Assembly: GCA_947453205.1 (NCBI GenBank)
Contig: CANGFT010000008.1
Span: 1-64,000 of the forward strand
DNA length: 64,000 bases
Direction of reading: 5' to 3'
Origin: Beijerinckiaceae bacterium
GTDB lineage: Bacteria; Pseudomonadota; Alphaproteobacteria; Rhizobiales; Beijerinckiaceae
A program made the position numbers and the translations under genes. Position 1 is the stretch's first letter; every line of letters starts with the position of its first letter. A model generated the notes under the pieces. That model saw nothing but the letters and a program-made list of their open reading frames with translations, was not told the origin of the DNA and searched no databases. This document shows positions 8,112 through 16,984 of the stretch, piece after piece.

Positions 8112-9047
8112 ATGCAGGAACGGAATATCGGAACCTCTGGACTGCGCGTGTCCGCAGTCGGCCTTGGCTGCAACAACATCGGGCGACTGCTCGACCTTGA
8201 GCAGTCTCGCGCCCTCGTGCATCGGGCGCTGGATCTTGGCGTCACCCTGTTCGATTGCGCCGACGTCTATGGCGGCCGCGGCGGCTGCGAACGTCTGATG
8301 GGCGACATCCTTGGCGCCAATCGAAAGGACATCGTCCTCATCACGAAGTTTGGCAAACGGATGGACGATGCCGGACGCAAGATGGGCGGATCGCGACGCT
8401 ATGTCATCGAAGCTTGCGAGGCGTCTCTCAAACGGCTCAAGACGGACTGGATCGACCTTTACATGATGCACGATCCAGATCCGCGCACGCCGATCGAGGA
8501 GACGTTGCGTGCGCTTGACGATCTCGTGAGGCAGGGCAAGATTCGCTACGCCGGAACGTCGCATTTTGAGCCATGGCGGAATGTGGAGGCTCATTGGGCG
8601 GCCAAACATCATGGCCTCAACCGTTTCATCGCCTGCGAGGATGAATATAGCGCGCTCAACCGAAATGCGGAGCGCGAACTGTTGCCAGCCGCGCGCGCCT
8701 GCGGCGTCGGCATCCTTCCCTACTATCCCCTCGCCAGCGGAATGCTGACGGGAAAATACGCCGCCCATGCTGCGCTTCCGCCGGGATCGCGCATGCAGCG
8801 GGCGGAACGCGATTACGCCGGGCAGTTTTTCACGCAGGCCAATTGGGAGCGGCTCGACAGGTTGACCGCCTATGCCCAATCACGCGGGCGCACAATTCTG
8901 GAATTGGCTGTGGGTTGGCTGCTGGCGAACCCGGTCGTTGGCAGCGTCATCGCCGGCGCGACACGGCCCGAGCAGGTCGAAGCCAATGTCACGGCCGCAG
9001 GATGGATGATGACCGCAGATGAACGCGCGGCGATAGACGCTCTGTGA
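8112..9047 (+). CDS. Aldo/keto reductase
   Basis: A 311-residue NADPH-dependent reductase with the (beta/alpha)8 fold of the AKR superfamily. The catalytic tetrad is visible as Asp in LFDCAD, Tyr in DVYGG, Lys in ITKFG and His in YMMHDPD. The C-terminal cofactor stretch SVIAGATRPEQVE binds the NADPH phosphate in related enzymes. The AKR layout suggests a YajO/Tas-like subgroup acting on carbonyl compounds. AAAGGGAGAGG precedes the ATG at 8112; a longer frame to 8058 lacks a ribosome site. It is convergent with the deacetylase-like gene, with only 7 bases between stops. Confidence 0.88.
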   Translation: MQERNIGTSGLRVSAVGLGCNNIGRLLDLEQSRALVHRALDLGVTLFDCADVYGGRGGCERLMGDILGANRKDIVLITKFGKRMDDAGRKMGGSRRYVIEACEASLKRLKTDWIDLYMMHDPDPRTPIEETLRALDDLVRQGKIRYAGTSHFEPWRNVEAHWAAKHHGLNRFIACEDEYSALNRNAERELLPAARACGVGILPYYPLASGMLTGKYAAHAALPPGSRMQRAERDYAGQFFTQANWERLDRLTAYAQSRGRTILELAVGWLLANPVVGSVIAGATRPEQVEANVTAAGWMMTADERAAIDAL

Positions 9048-9054
9048 CGGCGTT

Positions 9055-9984
9055 TCAATCCTCGCGATAGGAGCGGGCCTTGTCCACCGCCTCCTGCCCT
9101 CCAATGCCAAGGCCCAGCCCATAGAGGCGATCAGAATTGACGGCCTCGGGATAAAAGGCGGACAGGTCATGGCCGGGATAATGCTTCAGCATATAAGCAG
9201 CGATCTCCCCGCGCGTCGTGATCCAGACTTTATCGCGACCCTTCACATATCCAATCAGGTCTTCGAGGGGGCGAACCCGGTGTCCGTTGGCGTAATGGGG
9301 ATGCGATCCATAGGCCAGCATCTTTGGAAAGCCTCTCTTTCCCTCATCATAAAGACAATCGAAATAATCCTTCCACTGCTCGCAGACTTCGCGCGGCGTC
9401 AGGGTCTGCCGAGCGGCGGGCGTATCGGAGACCGCATAGCTCGTCATGCCCACGAGCTTTTTTCCATTGACTGGAATGATGAAAGGAACCTCGGCGTTGC
9501 GCAATCCGCAGGAATAGGTGAAGCCCTGTTCGGCAAGGATCGAGAATGTCTCCGCCGTCAAATGCCCGCCCGCGCTTGAGAAGCCGTACGACCTCTCGCC
9601 TGTCACCTCAAGGATAGCTTTGTTGGTTTTGGCGATGGCCTCCGCCTGTTCCTCAACAGTAAGGTCGTGCAGGAACTCATGCGTCCAGCCCTGCACGATG
9701 AATTCATGGCCTTTCGCCCGGATGGATCGCGCGAGTTCAGGGAACAGGGTCACCGTAAGTCCATCAACATAACAACTTGTGCGGATCTGATGGCGATCCC
9801 ATAAGTCGACAAGCCGCTGCATGCCCCCGGTGTCGGCGAAGGCCGCCTCGTAAATGGGGCGCATGGCGCGCTTGTATTTCGCTTTGGGCCTGGCGCCCAC
9901 GGCATGTTCGGGAATCTCCCAGGACATGTTGAAGACGACCGCAATGAAGGCGCCGCCGGGCCATTGGAAATCAGCTTTATACAT
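9055..9984 (-). CDS. Polysaccharide deacetylase-fold hydrolase (PuuE/PgdA-like)
   Basis: A 309-residue NodB-homology protein of the kind that includes allantoinase PuuE, cyclic imidases and HpPgdA. The N-terminal strand is AVVFNMSWE rather than the NodB TFDD. A metal-type H-x3-H is present as H102 and H106 in THEFLHD. FSSAGGH and the C-terminal VWITTRGEIA are family features. Given the surrounding catabolic genes, amide or imide hydrolysis is likelier than cell-wall work; that is inference. GGGGG lies four bases before the ATG, and a GTG directly upstream is possible. It is the last gene of an operon with a tctC and a ThDP enzyme, and a tandem paralog of the gene upstream. Confidence 0.82.
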   Translation of the reverse strand: MYKADFQWPGGAFIAVVFNMSWEIPEHAVGARPKAKYKRAMRPIYEAAFADTGGMQRLVDLWDRHQIRTSCYVDGLTVTLFPELARSIRAKGHEFIVQGWTHEFLHDLTVEEQAEAIAKTNKAILEVTGERSYGFSSAGGHLTAETFSILAEQGFTYSCGLRNAEVPFIIPVNGKKLVGMTSYAVSDTPAARQTLTPREVCEQWKDYFDCLYDEGKRGFPKMLAYGSHPHYANGHRVRPLEDLIGYVKGRDKVWITTRGEIAAYMLKHYPGHDLSAFYPEAVNSDRLYGLGLGIGGQEAVDKARSYRED

Positions 9985-10025
9985 CACACCCCCAAGTAAA
10001 AGAGACCGGAGCCAATCCGCCCAAT

Positions 10026-10988
10026 TTATTCACGGCGGAAGCTGAGCGCCTCCCGCACCGCCTCCTCGCCGCCAAGTCCTATCCCCAGCCCATAATGCCG
10101 ATCCGATGCGACCGCTTCGGGATAGAATTTCGAGAGATCATGATCGGGATAATTCTCAAGCATCCAACGCGTGATTTCGCCGCGCGTGGTGATCCACACC
10201 CCCTCACGGGATTTCACATAGTCTATAAGCTCCTCAAGTGGCCGGGTGCGGAAAGCATGCGACAGAATGGGATGTGTTCCATAGGCGAGGAATTTAGGAT
10301 GGCCGCGCTTGCCCTCGTCATACATGGCGTCAAAGGCGTCCTTCCACATGCCGATGATGTCGCGAGGGCTTGCATCTGAAATGGAGTAATTGCCAAAATC
10401 GGTCAGAGCGTAACTCGTTTGACCGACCAACTTGCGGCCATTGCAGGGGATGATGAAGGGCACATCCGCGTTGCGCAAGCCGCAGACATAGTCAAAACCG
10501 AGATCCGCACAGATTGGAAACGTCTCGGCGGTCACATGTCCACCAGGGCTTGAGAAACCCGTCGCCTTGATCCCAAGGGCGTCAAACGCATCTTTTGTCA
10601 TTTTAAGGGACCGTATCTGTTCATCTACGGTCATGTCCCAGAAATAGTTGTGATTCCACCCCTGCACGAGAAACTCATGCCCTTCCGCCGCAACCTGCTG
10701 CGCAAGATCTGGAAACAGCGAGACCGTATGGCCATCCGCGTAGCAACTCGTGCGGATATTGTGCCGTCGCCACAGATCGAGCAGCCGTTGCATGCCCCCT
10801 GTCTCGCCATAGGCATGTTCGTAGATCCAGCGCATGCCACGCTGGTATTTGGCGTGGGGCGGCACGCGCTCATGCGCTTTCTGGTTGTTCGAAGGCGTGC
10901 CGAGCGATTTCTCCCAGGTCTCCCAGGACATGTTGAAGACGACGGCGATATGGGCGCCGCCGGGCCAGGCGAATTGACATGAATACAT
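10026..10988 (-). CDS. Polysaccharide deacetylase-fold hydrolase, tandem paralog
   Basis: A 320-residue protein closely similar along its length to the next gene downstream (shared AVVFNMSWE, CGLRNA-VPFIIP, VWITTRGEI and a matching C-terminus), so the pair arose by duplication. The second histidine of the H-x3-H motif is replaced: H113 is kept, but W117 stands where the paralog has H106. In the PuuE subgroup a Trp here goes with metal-independent hydrolysis of cyclic amides, so the two copies may differ in metal need. An insertion of about ten residues follows SWE. It starts 9 bases after the ThDP enzyme gene, in the same operon. Confidence 0.82.
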   Translation of the reverse strand: MYSCQFAWPGGAHIAVVFNMSWETWEKSLGTPSNNQKAHERVPPHAKYQRGMRWIYEHAYGETGGMQRLLDLWRRHNIRTSCYADGHTVSLFPDLAQQVAAEGHEFLVQGWNHNYFWDMTVDEQIRSLKMTKDAFDALGIKATGFSSPGGHVTAETFPICADLGFDYVCGLRNADVPFIIPCNGRKLVGQTSYALTDFGNYSISDASPRDIIGMWKDAFDAMYDEGKRGHPKFLAYGTHPILSHAFRTRPLEELIDYVKSREGVWITTRGEITRWMLENYPDHDLSKFYPEAVASDRHYGLGIGLGGEEAVREALSFRRE

Positions 10989-10997
10989 ATGAACCTC

Positions 10998-12665
10998 TCA
11001 AACCAGACGCGTTTTGTCACGATTGGCGGACGGCGACTGCGCCTCGCGGCTGACCACGACATCGACAAGCGCAGGGCCGCCGTCAGCGATGGCGTCGCGC
11101 AGGGCCTGCTCGATATCCTTTGATTGCGTCACCCGCACGCCAAAGGCCCCGAAGGAACGAGCCACGGCGGCGAAATCGACATCGCGATAATCCAGAACCG
11201 AAGTCACAGTGCGCTGATGACGCTTCTGCGTCTGATATTCTGACGCCAGACAAGCATTGTTCAGCACGACGACGACCGCCGGTATGTTGCACCGGAGCGC
11301 CGTCTCGAATTCGGCTATGTGATAGAGCATGCCGCCGTCGCCCGTGATGGCGACAACGCGTCGGTCGGGAGCGCCCAAAGCGGCGCCCAGCGCGCCGGGG
11401 AACACCCAGCCCAGCGAACCATTAGCCCGAATCATGGTCTTGCCCGCCGCGACGGGGAACAGCGCGCCGACCCAGCCGCCATGGGCGCCGGTATCAGCCC
11501 CGATCACGTCATTGGGGCCAAGCACACGCCGCGCCGCCGCTATGACCTCGGCCTGATGGATGCCTTCGACCTTCTGCGTCTCATGCAAGCGGGCCGCATG
11601 TCCGCGCCACTCCGCCAACCTCCCGGCCATGTGAGCGGCCCATCCCGTCTGGCTGCGGGCGAGCTTTCGTTCAGCCACAATCCGAACCGCCGCGCCCAGC
11701 GCCAGCTTTGCGTCTGCGACCAGGCTGATGCTGGTTTTATAATTGCGTCCGATGATCTCCGGGTCCACGTCAATATGGAAGAGAGTCTTCTGGTCAAATG
11801 GAAGCGACCACTTATGGGTCGCCAATCCGCCAAGGCGTGTCCCGATGGCGAGCACCGCGTCACAGTCTCTGACGCTGTCGTTTCCGATCTTGCGTGAGTT
11901 GCGGCCTATGACGCCCATAGCCAGATCGTTCATCTCATCAATGGAGCCCTTTCCGCCAAGGGAGGTCGCAACGGGGATGGAGAGCGCTTCCGCCAGGCCT
12001 GTCAATTCATCCCAGGCCTGCGAAATCACGACGCCCTTGCCGGCGACGATCAGGGGACGTTCAGCCCTGAGCAGTCCCTCAATAATGGCGGAAAGCTTCT
12101 CCATATCGGGAGCTGGACGAAACGAGTTGACGGTGTCGATGTCCTCTTCGCGATAAATGTCTTCGCCGGACTCAAGATGGAACATGTCCGAGGGAATTTC
12201 GAGGTGCACTGGTCCGGGTGAGGGCGAGAGCGCGGCGCGGATCGCGGCCCGCACCATGGCCGCGGCACGGTTCGGCGCTGACAGGGTTTTGTTCCATTTC
12301 GTCACGCCAGCATGGAGCGGGAGGCCATCCACATCCTGATATTCGAAACGATCACGGGAGCTGAGGTGGATCGCGGAGGTGAGGGAGATGACCGGGCTCC
12401 TTGCCCAAAGCGGGTCGGCGAGCGCTCCGGCAAGATTGGCGACGCCGGGGCCCCGTTGTCCATAGACGAAACCTGGCTTCCCGGTCATGCGCGCGTAGCC
12501 GTCCGCCATATAGACGGCGGCGTTTTCGGTCCGGCAATTGATGATCTCTATGCCTTCGTCCTCAAGCGCGTACCACAGATCATGATCGCCCCCACACAAA
12601 CAGAAGAATTTCTCGGTTCCATAGGCGGCGAGAGTCTTGGCGATGGCTTGAGCGACAGTCAGCAT
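10998..12665 (-). CDS. Thiamine diphosphate-dependent enzyme, acetolactate synthase-like
   Basis: A 555-residue enzyme of the acetolactate synthase/pyruvate oxidase family. The activating glutamate is in NCRTENAA near residue 46. The cofactor motif is intact (ITGDGGM then VVLNN), unlike in the other ThDP enzyme of the window at 5283. The central domain segment LIVAGKGVV matches family members. AGGA lies seven bases before the ATG at 12665. The gene begins 14 bases after a tctC stop and is followed by two deacetylase-fold genes, so one operon encodes uptake, a ThDP step and hydrolysis. The substrate is likely a 2-keto acid, unproven. Confidence 0.87.
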   Translation of the reverse strand: MLTVAQAIAKTLAAYGTEKFFCLCGGDHDLWYALEDEGIEIINCRTENAAVYMADGYARMTGKPGFVYGQRGPGVANLAGALADPLWARSPVISLTSAIHLSSRDRFEYQDVDGLPLHAGVTKWNKTLSAPNRAAAMVRAAIRAALSPSPGPVHLEIPSDMFHLESGEDIYREEDIDTVNSFRPAPDMEKLSAIIEGLLRAERPLIVAGKGVVISQAWDELTGLAEALSIPVATSLGGKGSIDEMNDLAMGVIGRNSRKIGNDSVRDCDAVLAIGTRLGGLATHKWSLPFDQKTLFHIDVDPEIIGRNYKTSISLVADAKLALGAAVRIVAERKLARSQTGWAAHMAGRLAEWRGHAARLHETQKVEGIHQAEVIAAARRVLGPNDVIGADTGAHGGWVGALFPVAAGKTMIRANGSLGWVFPGALGAALGAPDRRVVAITGDGGMLYHIAEFETALRCNIPAVVVVLNNACLASEYQTQKRHQRTVTSVLDYRDVDFAAVARSFGAFGVRVTQSKDIEQALRDAIADGGPALVDVVVSREAQSPSANRDKTRLV

Positions 12666-12679
12666 AAGTTTTTCCTGGG

Positions 12680-13702
12680 CTATTTCGTGGCGTTGATGAT
12701 GGAGCGCATGCGGCTGATTGTTTCTGGGGAGGTCGCATAAAGGCGCGCGGTCAACTCCGTCATCTCCCGCCAACTCACCGGATCGATATCCGCATTGGCG
12801 CGTTGGGCTTCCGCCAGAAACTCGGGATCCTTCATGGTCTTCTCAAACGCGGCCCGCATCGCGGCCAGACGCTCCTGCGGAACGCCCTCAGGCATTACGA
12901 AGGGGCGGCCGTAATCCTGCCGTGCATACATGAGTTCGAAAAGTTGGCGCTCTTCTGGGGATTTCCCTGTTGGAAACAGCGGCACATCTTTCAATTCCGG
13001 GTGCCGCCGCATGCCGAAGGCGCCGAGAATGCGGATCTCGTTGTGAGAGACGGCGTCCTGATAATCGGTCTTATAGGAGCCGAGCGCAAGGCCGCCATTC
13101 CCGTGGATTTCTCCTCGACGCATGGCGAGCTGCGTTTCCGGCCCACCGGGATAGCCAGGGACGATCTTGAACTTGGTGCCGGCCAGGGCGTTCGTGAGGA
13201 TGGGGAAATCAAACGGCGCCGCGCCAGGAGAGGTAGCGCCCAGGATCACCTCTTTTTCAAAAAGCTCCTCGAATGTCTTGACCGGCGCCGAGCTCCAGAC
13301 AACCAGAATATGCGCCTCACGGCTCGTGCTGCCGATGAAATTGAATTTGCGCGCATCGAATCGTGCGGCGCTAGGGTCGAGCAAAGGCGTGGTCGGCATG
13401 CCATTGTTGAAAACGCCCAGCACCGTGCCGTCTCGGGGCGTTATGGCGCCGAACTGGTTCGCCAGAAGCAGGCTCCCCCCACCCGGGACATTTTGCGGCA
13501 CCACCTTGGGGCCGCCGGGAATATGCGTGGCGATATGACGGGCCACCATGCGTCCGACAATGTCGTAAACCCCGCCGGGAACAGAGCCAATCTGGAGAAA
13601 GACCGTCTTTCCCTTATAGAAATCAGCGACGGCGTCGGCCTTTGCAGCGCCTGCACTCATAACGACGCCAGCCATTAAAAGAAGACGGCGCAAGTGGCGC
13701 AT
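12680..13702 (-). CDS. TctC/Bug-family periplasmic substrate-binding protein
   Basis: A 340-residue protein and the first gene of a four-gene minus-strand operon ending at 9055. The signal peptide MRHLRRLLLMAG... ends near AAKADA. The ligand-loop motif reads GGVYD with GRM in place of the usual ARL, then IPGGPKV and QNVPGGGSL. GGGAGGAAATC before the ATG at 13702 fixes the start against a longer frame to 13738. The 181-base gap to the divergent SDR gene at 13884 should hold both promoters. Confidence 0.9.
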   Translation of the reverse strand: MRHLRRLLLMAGVVMSAGAAKADAVADFYKGKTVFLQIGSVPGGVYDIVGRMVARHIATHIPGGPKVVPQNVPGGGSLLLANQFGAITPRDGTVLGVFNNGMPTTPLLDPSAARFDARKFNFIGSTSREAHILVVWSSAPVKTFEELFEKEVILGATSPGAAPFDFPILTNALAGTKFKIVPGYPGGPETQLAMRRGEIHGNGGLALGSYKTDYQDAVSHNEIRILGAFGMRRHPELKDVPLFPTGKSPEERQLFELMYARQDYGRPFVMPEGVPQERLAAMRAAFEKTMKDPEFLAEAQRANADIDPVSWREMTELTARLYATSPETISRMRSIINATK

Positions 13703-13883
13703 GATTTCCTCCCCTCTGACTTTGGCATGTCTGCGCATGCCCGACCGTCATTCGTGCGATTGCATCATAAGCGCCACCGCCTGTCCAGCGCCCATTAAAT
13801 AATTGCAAGCGGCGGCAAAGCTGGTTAGCCTTGCGCTCCAAGGTCGCCGTCAGCGCGACCAGGGCTATAGGGAGGAGGGATAG

Positions 13884-14612
13884 ATGCCTGTCGCTGTCCT
13901 GACGGGAGGCGCGAGCTGGTTCGCCCGCGAAGCCGCTCATTTGCTGCTCGACGATGGTTGGACGATCGTCCTTGGCGAAATCAATGAGACTAACCTGCGC
14001 GAGGTTCTTGAGGCCTTCCCGGGCGCGCCAGTCACCGGCGCAAGGCTTGATGTGACCGACCTCGGGGATGTCCGGCGTTTTGTCCGTTGGGTGACGGAAA
14101 CCCACGGACAGATCGACGCGCTGGTGAACATTGCGGGCGGCACCAATTATCTGCAGATGCCACGGCGGCCTTTTCACGAAATGCCCCCTGAAGATTGGGA
14201 TCTCGTTTTGAAGCCCAATCTTTATGGCGTTCTCAACTGCTGTCATGCAGTGCTGCCGGGCATGATCGAAAAGCGAAACGGCGTCATCATCAATCTGGCG
14301 TCAGGCATGGGCCTGCGTGGATCAGCGAAGATGAGCACCTACACCGCAGCAAAGGCGGCGGTCATCGGCTTCACCCGGTCCATCTGTCAGGAAGTCGGTC
14401 CCTATGGAATCAGGGTCAATTCCATTGCACCGGGCAGCGCTGAATCGAGATGGCACCCGGATCTGCAAAAAGGCGGGGAGCGCCTGCCTCCCCTGGGATC
14501 TCGGACCAGCGCGCGCGACGTCGCCAACGCCATCGCATTCCTGATTTCGGACAAGGCGAGCCATATCACGGGCGCCTGTCTTGACGTATCCGGCGGTTCG
14601 TCGCTGCATTAG
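13884..14612 (+). CDS. Short-chain dehydrogenase/reductase with degenerate cofactor motif
   Basis: A 242-residue classical-size SDR. The active-site Tyr and Lys are intact in TYTAAKAA, and the NIAGG strand and PGSAESR segment follow the family. The nucleotide-binding motif TGxxxGxG is unusual: it reads TGGASWFA, so both later glycines are lost. This would crowd the pyrophosphate site and may change cofactor use. GGAGGAGG stands before the ATG. It is the first gene of an operon with a flavin monooxygenase, a second SDR and a tctC. Confidence 0.85.
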   Translation: MPVAVLTGGASWFAREAAHLLLDDGWTIVLGEINETNLREVLEAFPGAPVTGARLDVTDLGDVRRFVRWVTETHGQIDALVNIAGGTNYLQMPRRPFHEMPPEDWDLVLKPNLYGVLNCCHAVLPGMIEKRNGVIINLASGMGLRGSAKMSTYTAAKAAVIGFTRSICQEVGPYGIRVNSIAPGSAESRWHPDLQKGGERLPPLGSRTSARDVANAIAFLISDKASHITGACLDVSGGSSLH

Positions 14613-14622
14613 GAACATAAGA

Positions 14623-16125
14623 ATGAGTGATCTTGATCTGGTTCATGCGACGCCAGGGGTGGAATTGGAGGCGCGGCCGCAACTGGCGCGATCGCTGGGC
14701 GAGCTTGAGGCAGCGGTGCGCCGGGATCTTGAAATTCTGGACTATCCCCTAAAGCCATGGTTCAGGCCGGTGAAGCGCCCCGATGGCGCGCATGTCTACG
14801 ACGTCGTCGTGATCGGCGGCGGACATAGCGGTTTATGCGCGGCCTTTGCGCTGAAGCGGGAGAAGATCCTTAATTCCATCGTGCTGGATGAAAACCCCGC
14901 TGGCATGGAAGGCCCGTGGCAGACCTATGCCCGCATGCCGGACCTTCGAACCCGCAAATCCGTCACCGGCGCGGAGCTTGGCTATCCGAACCTCACCTAT
15001 CGCGCCTATTTCGAAGCACGTTTCGGGGCCGAGGCCTATCAGGCCTTGAAGCGGATCACTTGCGACGAATGGTCGTCCTATCTGGCATGGATGCGCAGGC
15101 TCCTTGAACTGCCGGTTCAGAACGACACAAAGGTTCACCTGATCGAACGCGAAGATGGGATGTTCCGCCTCGACGCCATGACGTCGGGTAAGAACACCGC
15201 GATCTACGCCAGACGAATCGTCCTCGCCTCCGGCCCCCTGTCGACAGGAGGCACGACAATTCCCGACGCCATAGCACAGGGCTTGCCGCGCGGCGCCTAT
15301 GGCCATGTTTATGACGATGTCGACTTCGCGGCGTTGAAGGGCAAGCGCGTCATCGTCATCGGCGCAGGCGCATCGGCTTTCGACAATGCCGGGACTGCGC
15401 TTGAATCGGGTTGCCGCGAGGTTCACATGCTGGTGCGCCGTCCGCATATTCCCCGGCTGAGCCTCATTCGCTGGACAGATTGGTCAGGCTTCCTGAACAC
15501 CTATGCAGACCTTGACGACGACCAGCGCTGGAAACTCGCCAGAGAAGTTCAGCGCAATCCGTCCCCGCCGCCCATTCGAGCCCTGAACCGGGTGGATAAG
15601 CGGTCCGATTTCCATATCCATTTCTCATCGCCTCCGATGTCCGCGCGCATGGAGGGCGCCGAAGTCGTGGTGGTGACGCCCAATGGAGAGCATCGCGCCG
15701 ATTATGTGCTTTGCGCCACGGGCTTCAGCGCAAGGCTCGAGGAGGCGCCCCTGTTTGCCAGCATCGGGCGCCATATCGCCCTATGGCGTGACAAATTCAC
15801 GCCGCCCGACGGGGGCTCCGAGAAGTTTCTCTCCTCGCCTTATCTCGGCCGACACTATGAATTCATGGAAAAGGCGCCAGGCGCCGCGCCGTGGCTGAAA
15901 CATATCTTCAATTTCAGCCAATCCGCCACGCTGAGCATGGGGCCGACGGGCCGCGTGAGCGGACTTAAATATGGTGTGCGGCGCCTCATGATCGGCGTCT
16001 CCAACTCCTTCGTGCGCGAAGATTTCGACCAGCATCTGGAATCGGTGCGCCGCTACAATGATTCAGAGCTGGACGGGCATCCGTGGGTCGAGAAACCGCC
16101 GAACTCAAAGGGGGATCCATCATGA
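14623..16125 (+). CDS. FAD/NADPH-binding monooxygenase-like protein (FMO-type)
   Basis: A 500-residue flavoprotein with two Rossmann motifs: VVIGGGHSG near residue 54 for FAD and VIVIGAGASA near residue 235 for NAD(P)H. This two-site layout matches flavin-containing monooxygenases and Baeyer-Villiger-like enzymes; LCATGFSA is similar to the FMO ATG motif. The region after the FAD motif (GPWQTYARMPDLRT) is close to bacterial FMO-like proteins. AGGA eight bases before the ATG at 14623 sets the start. Its stop overlaps the start of the next SDR (ATGA). It likely oxygenates or hydroxylates the pathway substrate; which one is unknown. Confidence 0.83.
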   Translation: MSDLDLVHATPGVELEARPQLARSLGELEAAVRRDLEILDYPLKPWFRPVKRPDGAHVYDVVVIGGGHSGLCAAFALKREKILNSIVLDENPAGMEGPWQTYARMPDLRTRKSVTGAELGYPNLTYRAYFEARFGAEAYQALKRITCDEWSSYLAWMRRLLELPVQNDTKVHLIEREDGMFRLDAMTSGKNTAIYARRIVLASGPLSTGGTTIPDAIAQGLPRGAYGHVYDDVDFAALKGKRVIVIGAGASAFDNAGTALESGCREVHMLVRRPHIPRLSLIRWTDWSGFLNTYADLDDDQRWKLAREVQRNPSPPPIRALNRVDKRSDFHIHFSSPPMSARMEGAEVVVVTPNGEHRADYVLCATGFSARLEEAPLFASIGRHIALWRDKFTPPDGGSEKFLSSPYLGRHYEFMEKAPGAAPWLKHIFNFSQSATLSMGPTGRVSGLKYGVRRLMIGVSNSFVREDFDQHLESVRRYNDSELDGHPWVEKPPNSKGDPS

Positions 16126-16967
16126 AGCGCCACGAAGGACGCGTCGCCATCGTCTCGGGCGCCGCACAGGGCATAGGTTTCGCGGTCGCCAGCCGCCTGC
16201 TGGCGGAAGGCGCGCGGGTCGTCATGGCCGACATTCAGGAAGATAAGGTCAGACGCGCCGCACTCACGCTTGAAGAAAACGGCGGCCATGTCATGGCTTG
16301 CGCCATTGACGTCGGCCAATCCCGTTCTGTCGCAAGCCTCATGGAACAGGCGATCGGCGCCTTCGGTCGGATCGACATTCTGGCCAATGTGGCAGGCGGA
16401 AGCGGCTCCGCGATCATTGAAGACATCGAAGAGATGACCGATGAGATCTGGGATGGGGTCATCGCCAGCAATCTGCGGGGCACGTTCCTGATGTGCCGCG
16501 AAGCCGTGCCGCATATGCGCAAGAACGGCGGCGGCGCGATCATTAATTTTGCGACGGGATCCATTCGCGGGTTCACGGGCAAAACCACCTCGGCGGCTCG
16601 ACTTGCTTATGTTTCGGCCAAGGCGGGCATCATCGGCCTGACCAATCAGCTATCGCAGGATGTGGCTGTCGCAGGCATCGCGGTGAACGCCATTCAGCCG
16701 GGATTCGTGCTCACCGAGCCTGGAGCGCGCATCCGCGAGATTTTCGACTCCATGTCTGCCAAGGATCAACAGGCCATGCTGGCTCGCCGCAAGCCCAGAA
16801 CGACAGAGGAGATCGCCTGGGCGGTCGCCTGGATAGCGGCTCGGCCACCATCGGACCTGAGCGGCGTTTCAGTCCGCCTCCATGGCCCCATTGATGGACC
16901 CGACTTGCGTTTGAAGATGGATGAACCAAATCCTCTGGCGACGACGGCGCAGCTTGAGCGCCTGTGA
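16122..16967 (+). CDS. Short-chain dehydrogenase/reductase
   Basis: A 281-residue SDR with intact motifs: cofactor SGAAQGIG, NVAGG, active site Tyr-Lys in AYVSAKAG, and PGFVLTEPG. It starts inside the stop codon of the monooxygenase gene (4-bp overlap), so translation is coupled. The C-terminus is longer than usual and lacks the common DGG end. It probably oxidises an alcohol or reduces a ketone made by its operon partners. Confidence 0.88.
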   Translation: MKRHEGRVAIVSGAAQGIGFAVASRLLAEGARVVMADIQEDKVRRAALTLEENGGHVMACAIDVGQSRSVASLMEQAIGAFGRIDILANVAGGSGSAIIEDIEEMTDEIWDGVIASNLRGTFLMCREAVPHMRKNGGGAIINFATGSIRGFTGKTTSAARLAYVSAKAGIIGLTNQLSQDVAVAGIAVNAIQPGFVLTEPGARIREIFDSMSAKDQQAMLARRKPRTTEEIAWAVAWIAARPPSDLSGVSVRLHGPIDGPDLRLKMDEPNPLATTAQLERL

Positions 16968-16984
16968 CGATGGGAGCAAAGATC

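Noticed and set aside
6960-8879. Long 639-residue minus-strand frame
   Set aside because: The N-terminal 297 residues overlap the well-supported aldo/keto reductase on the other strand; the true TctC starts at 7988 with its signal peptide.
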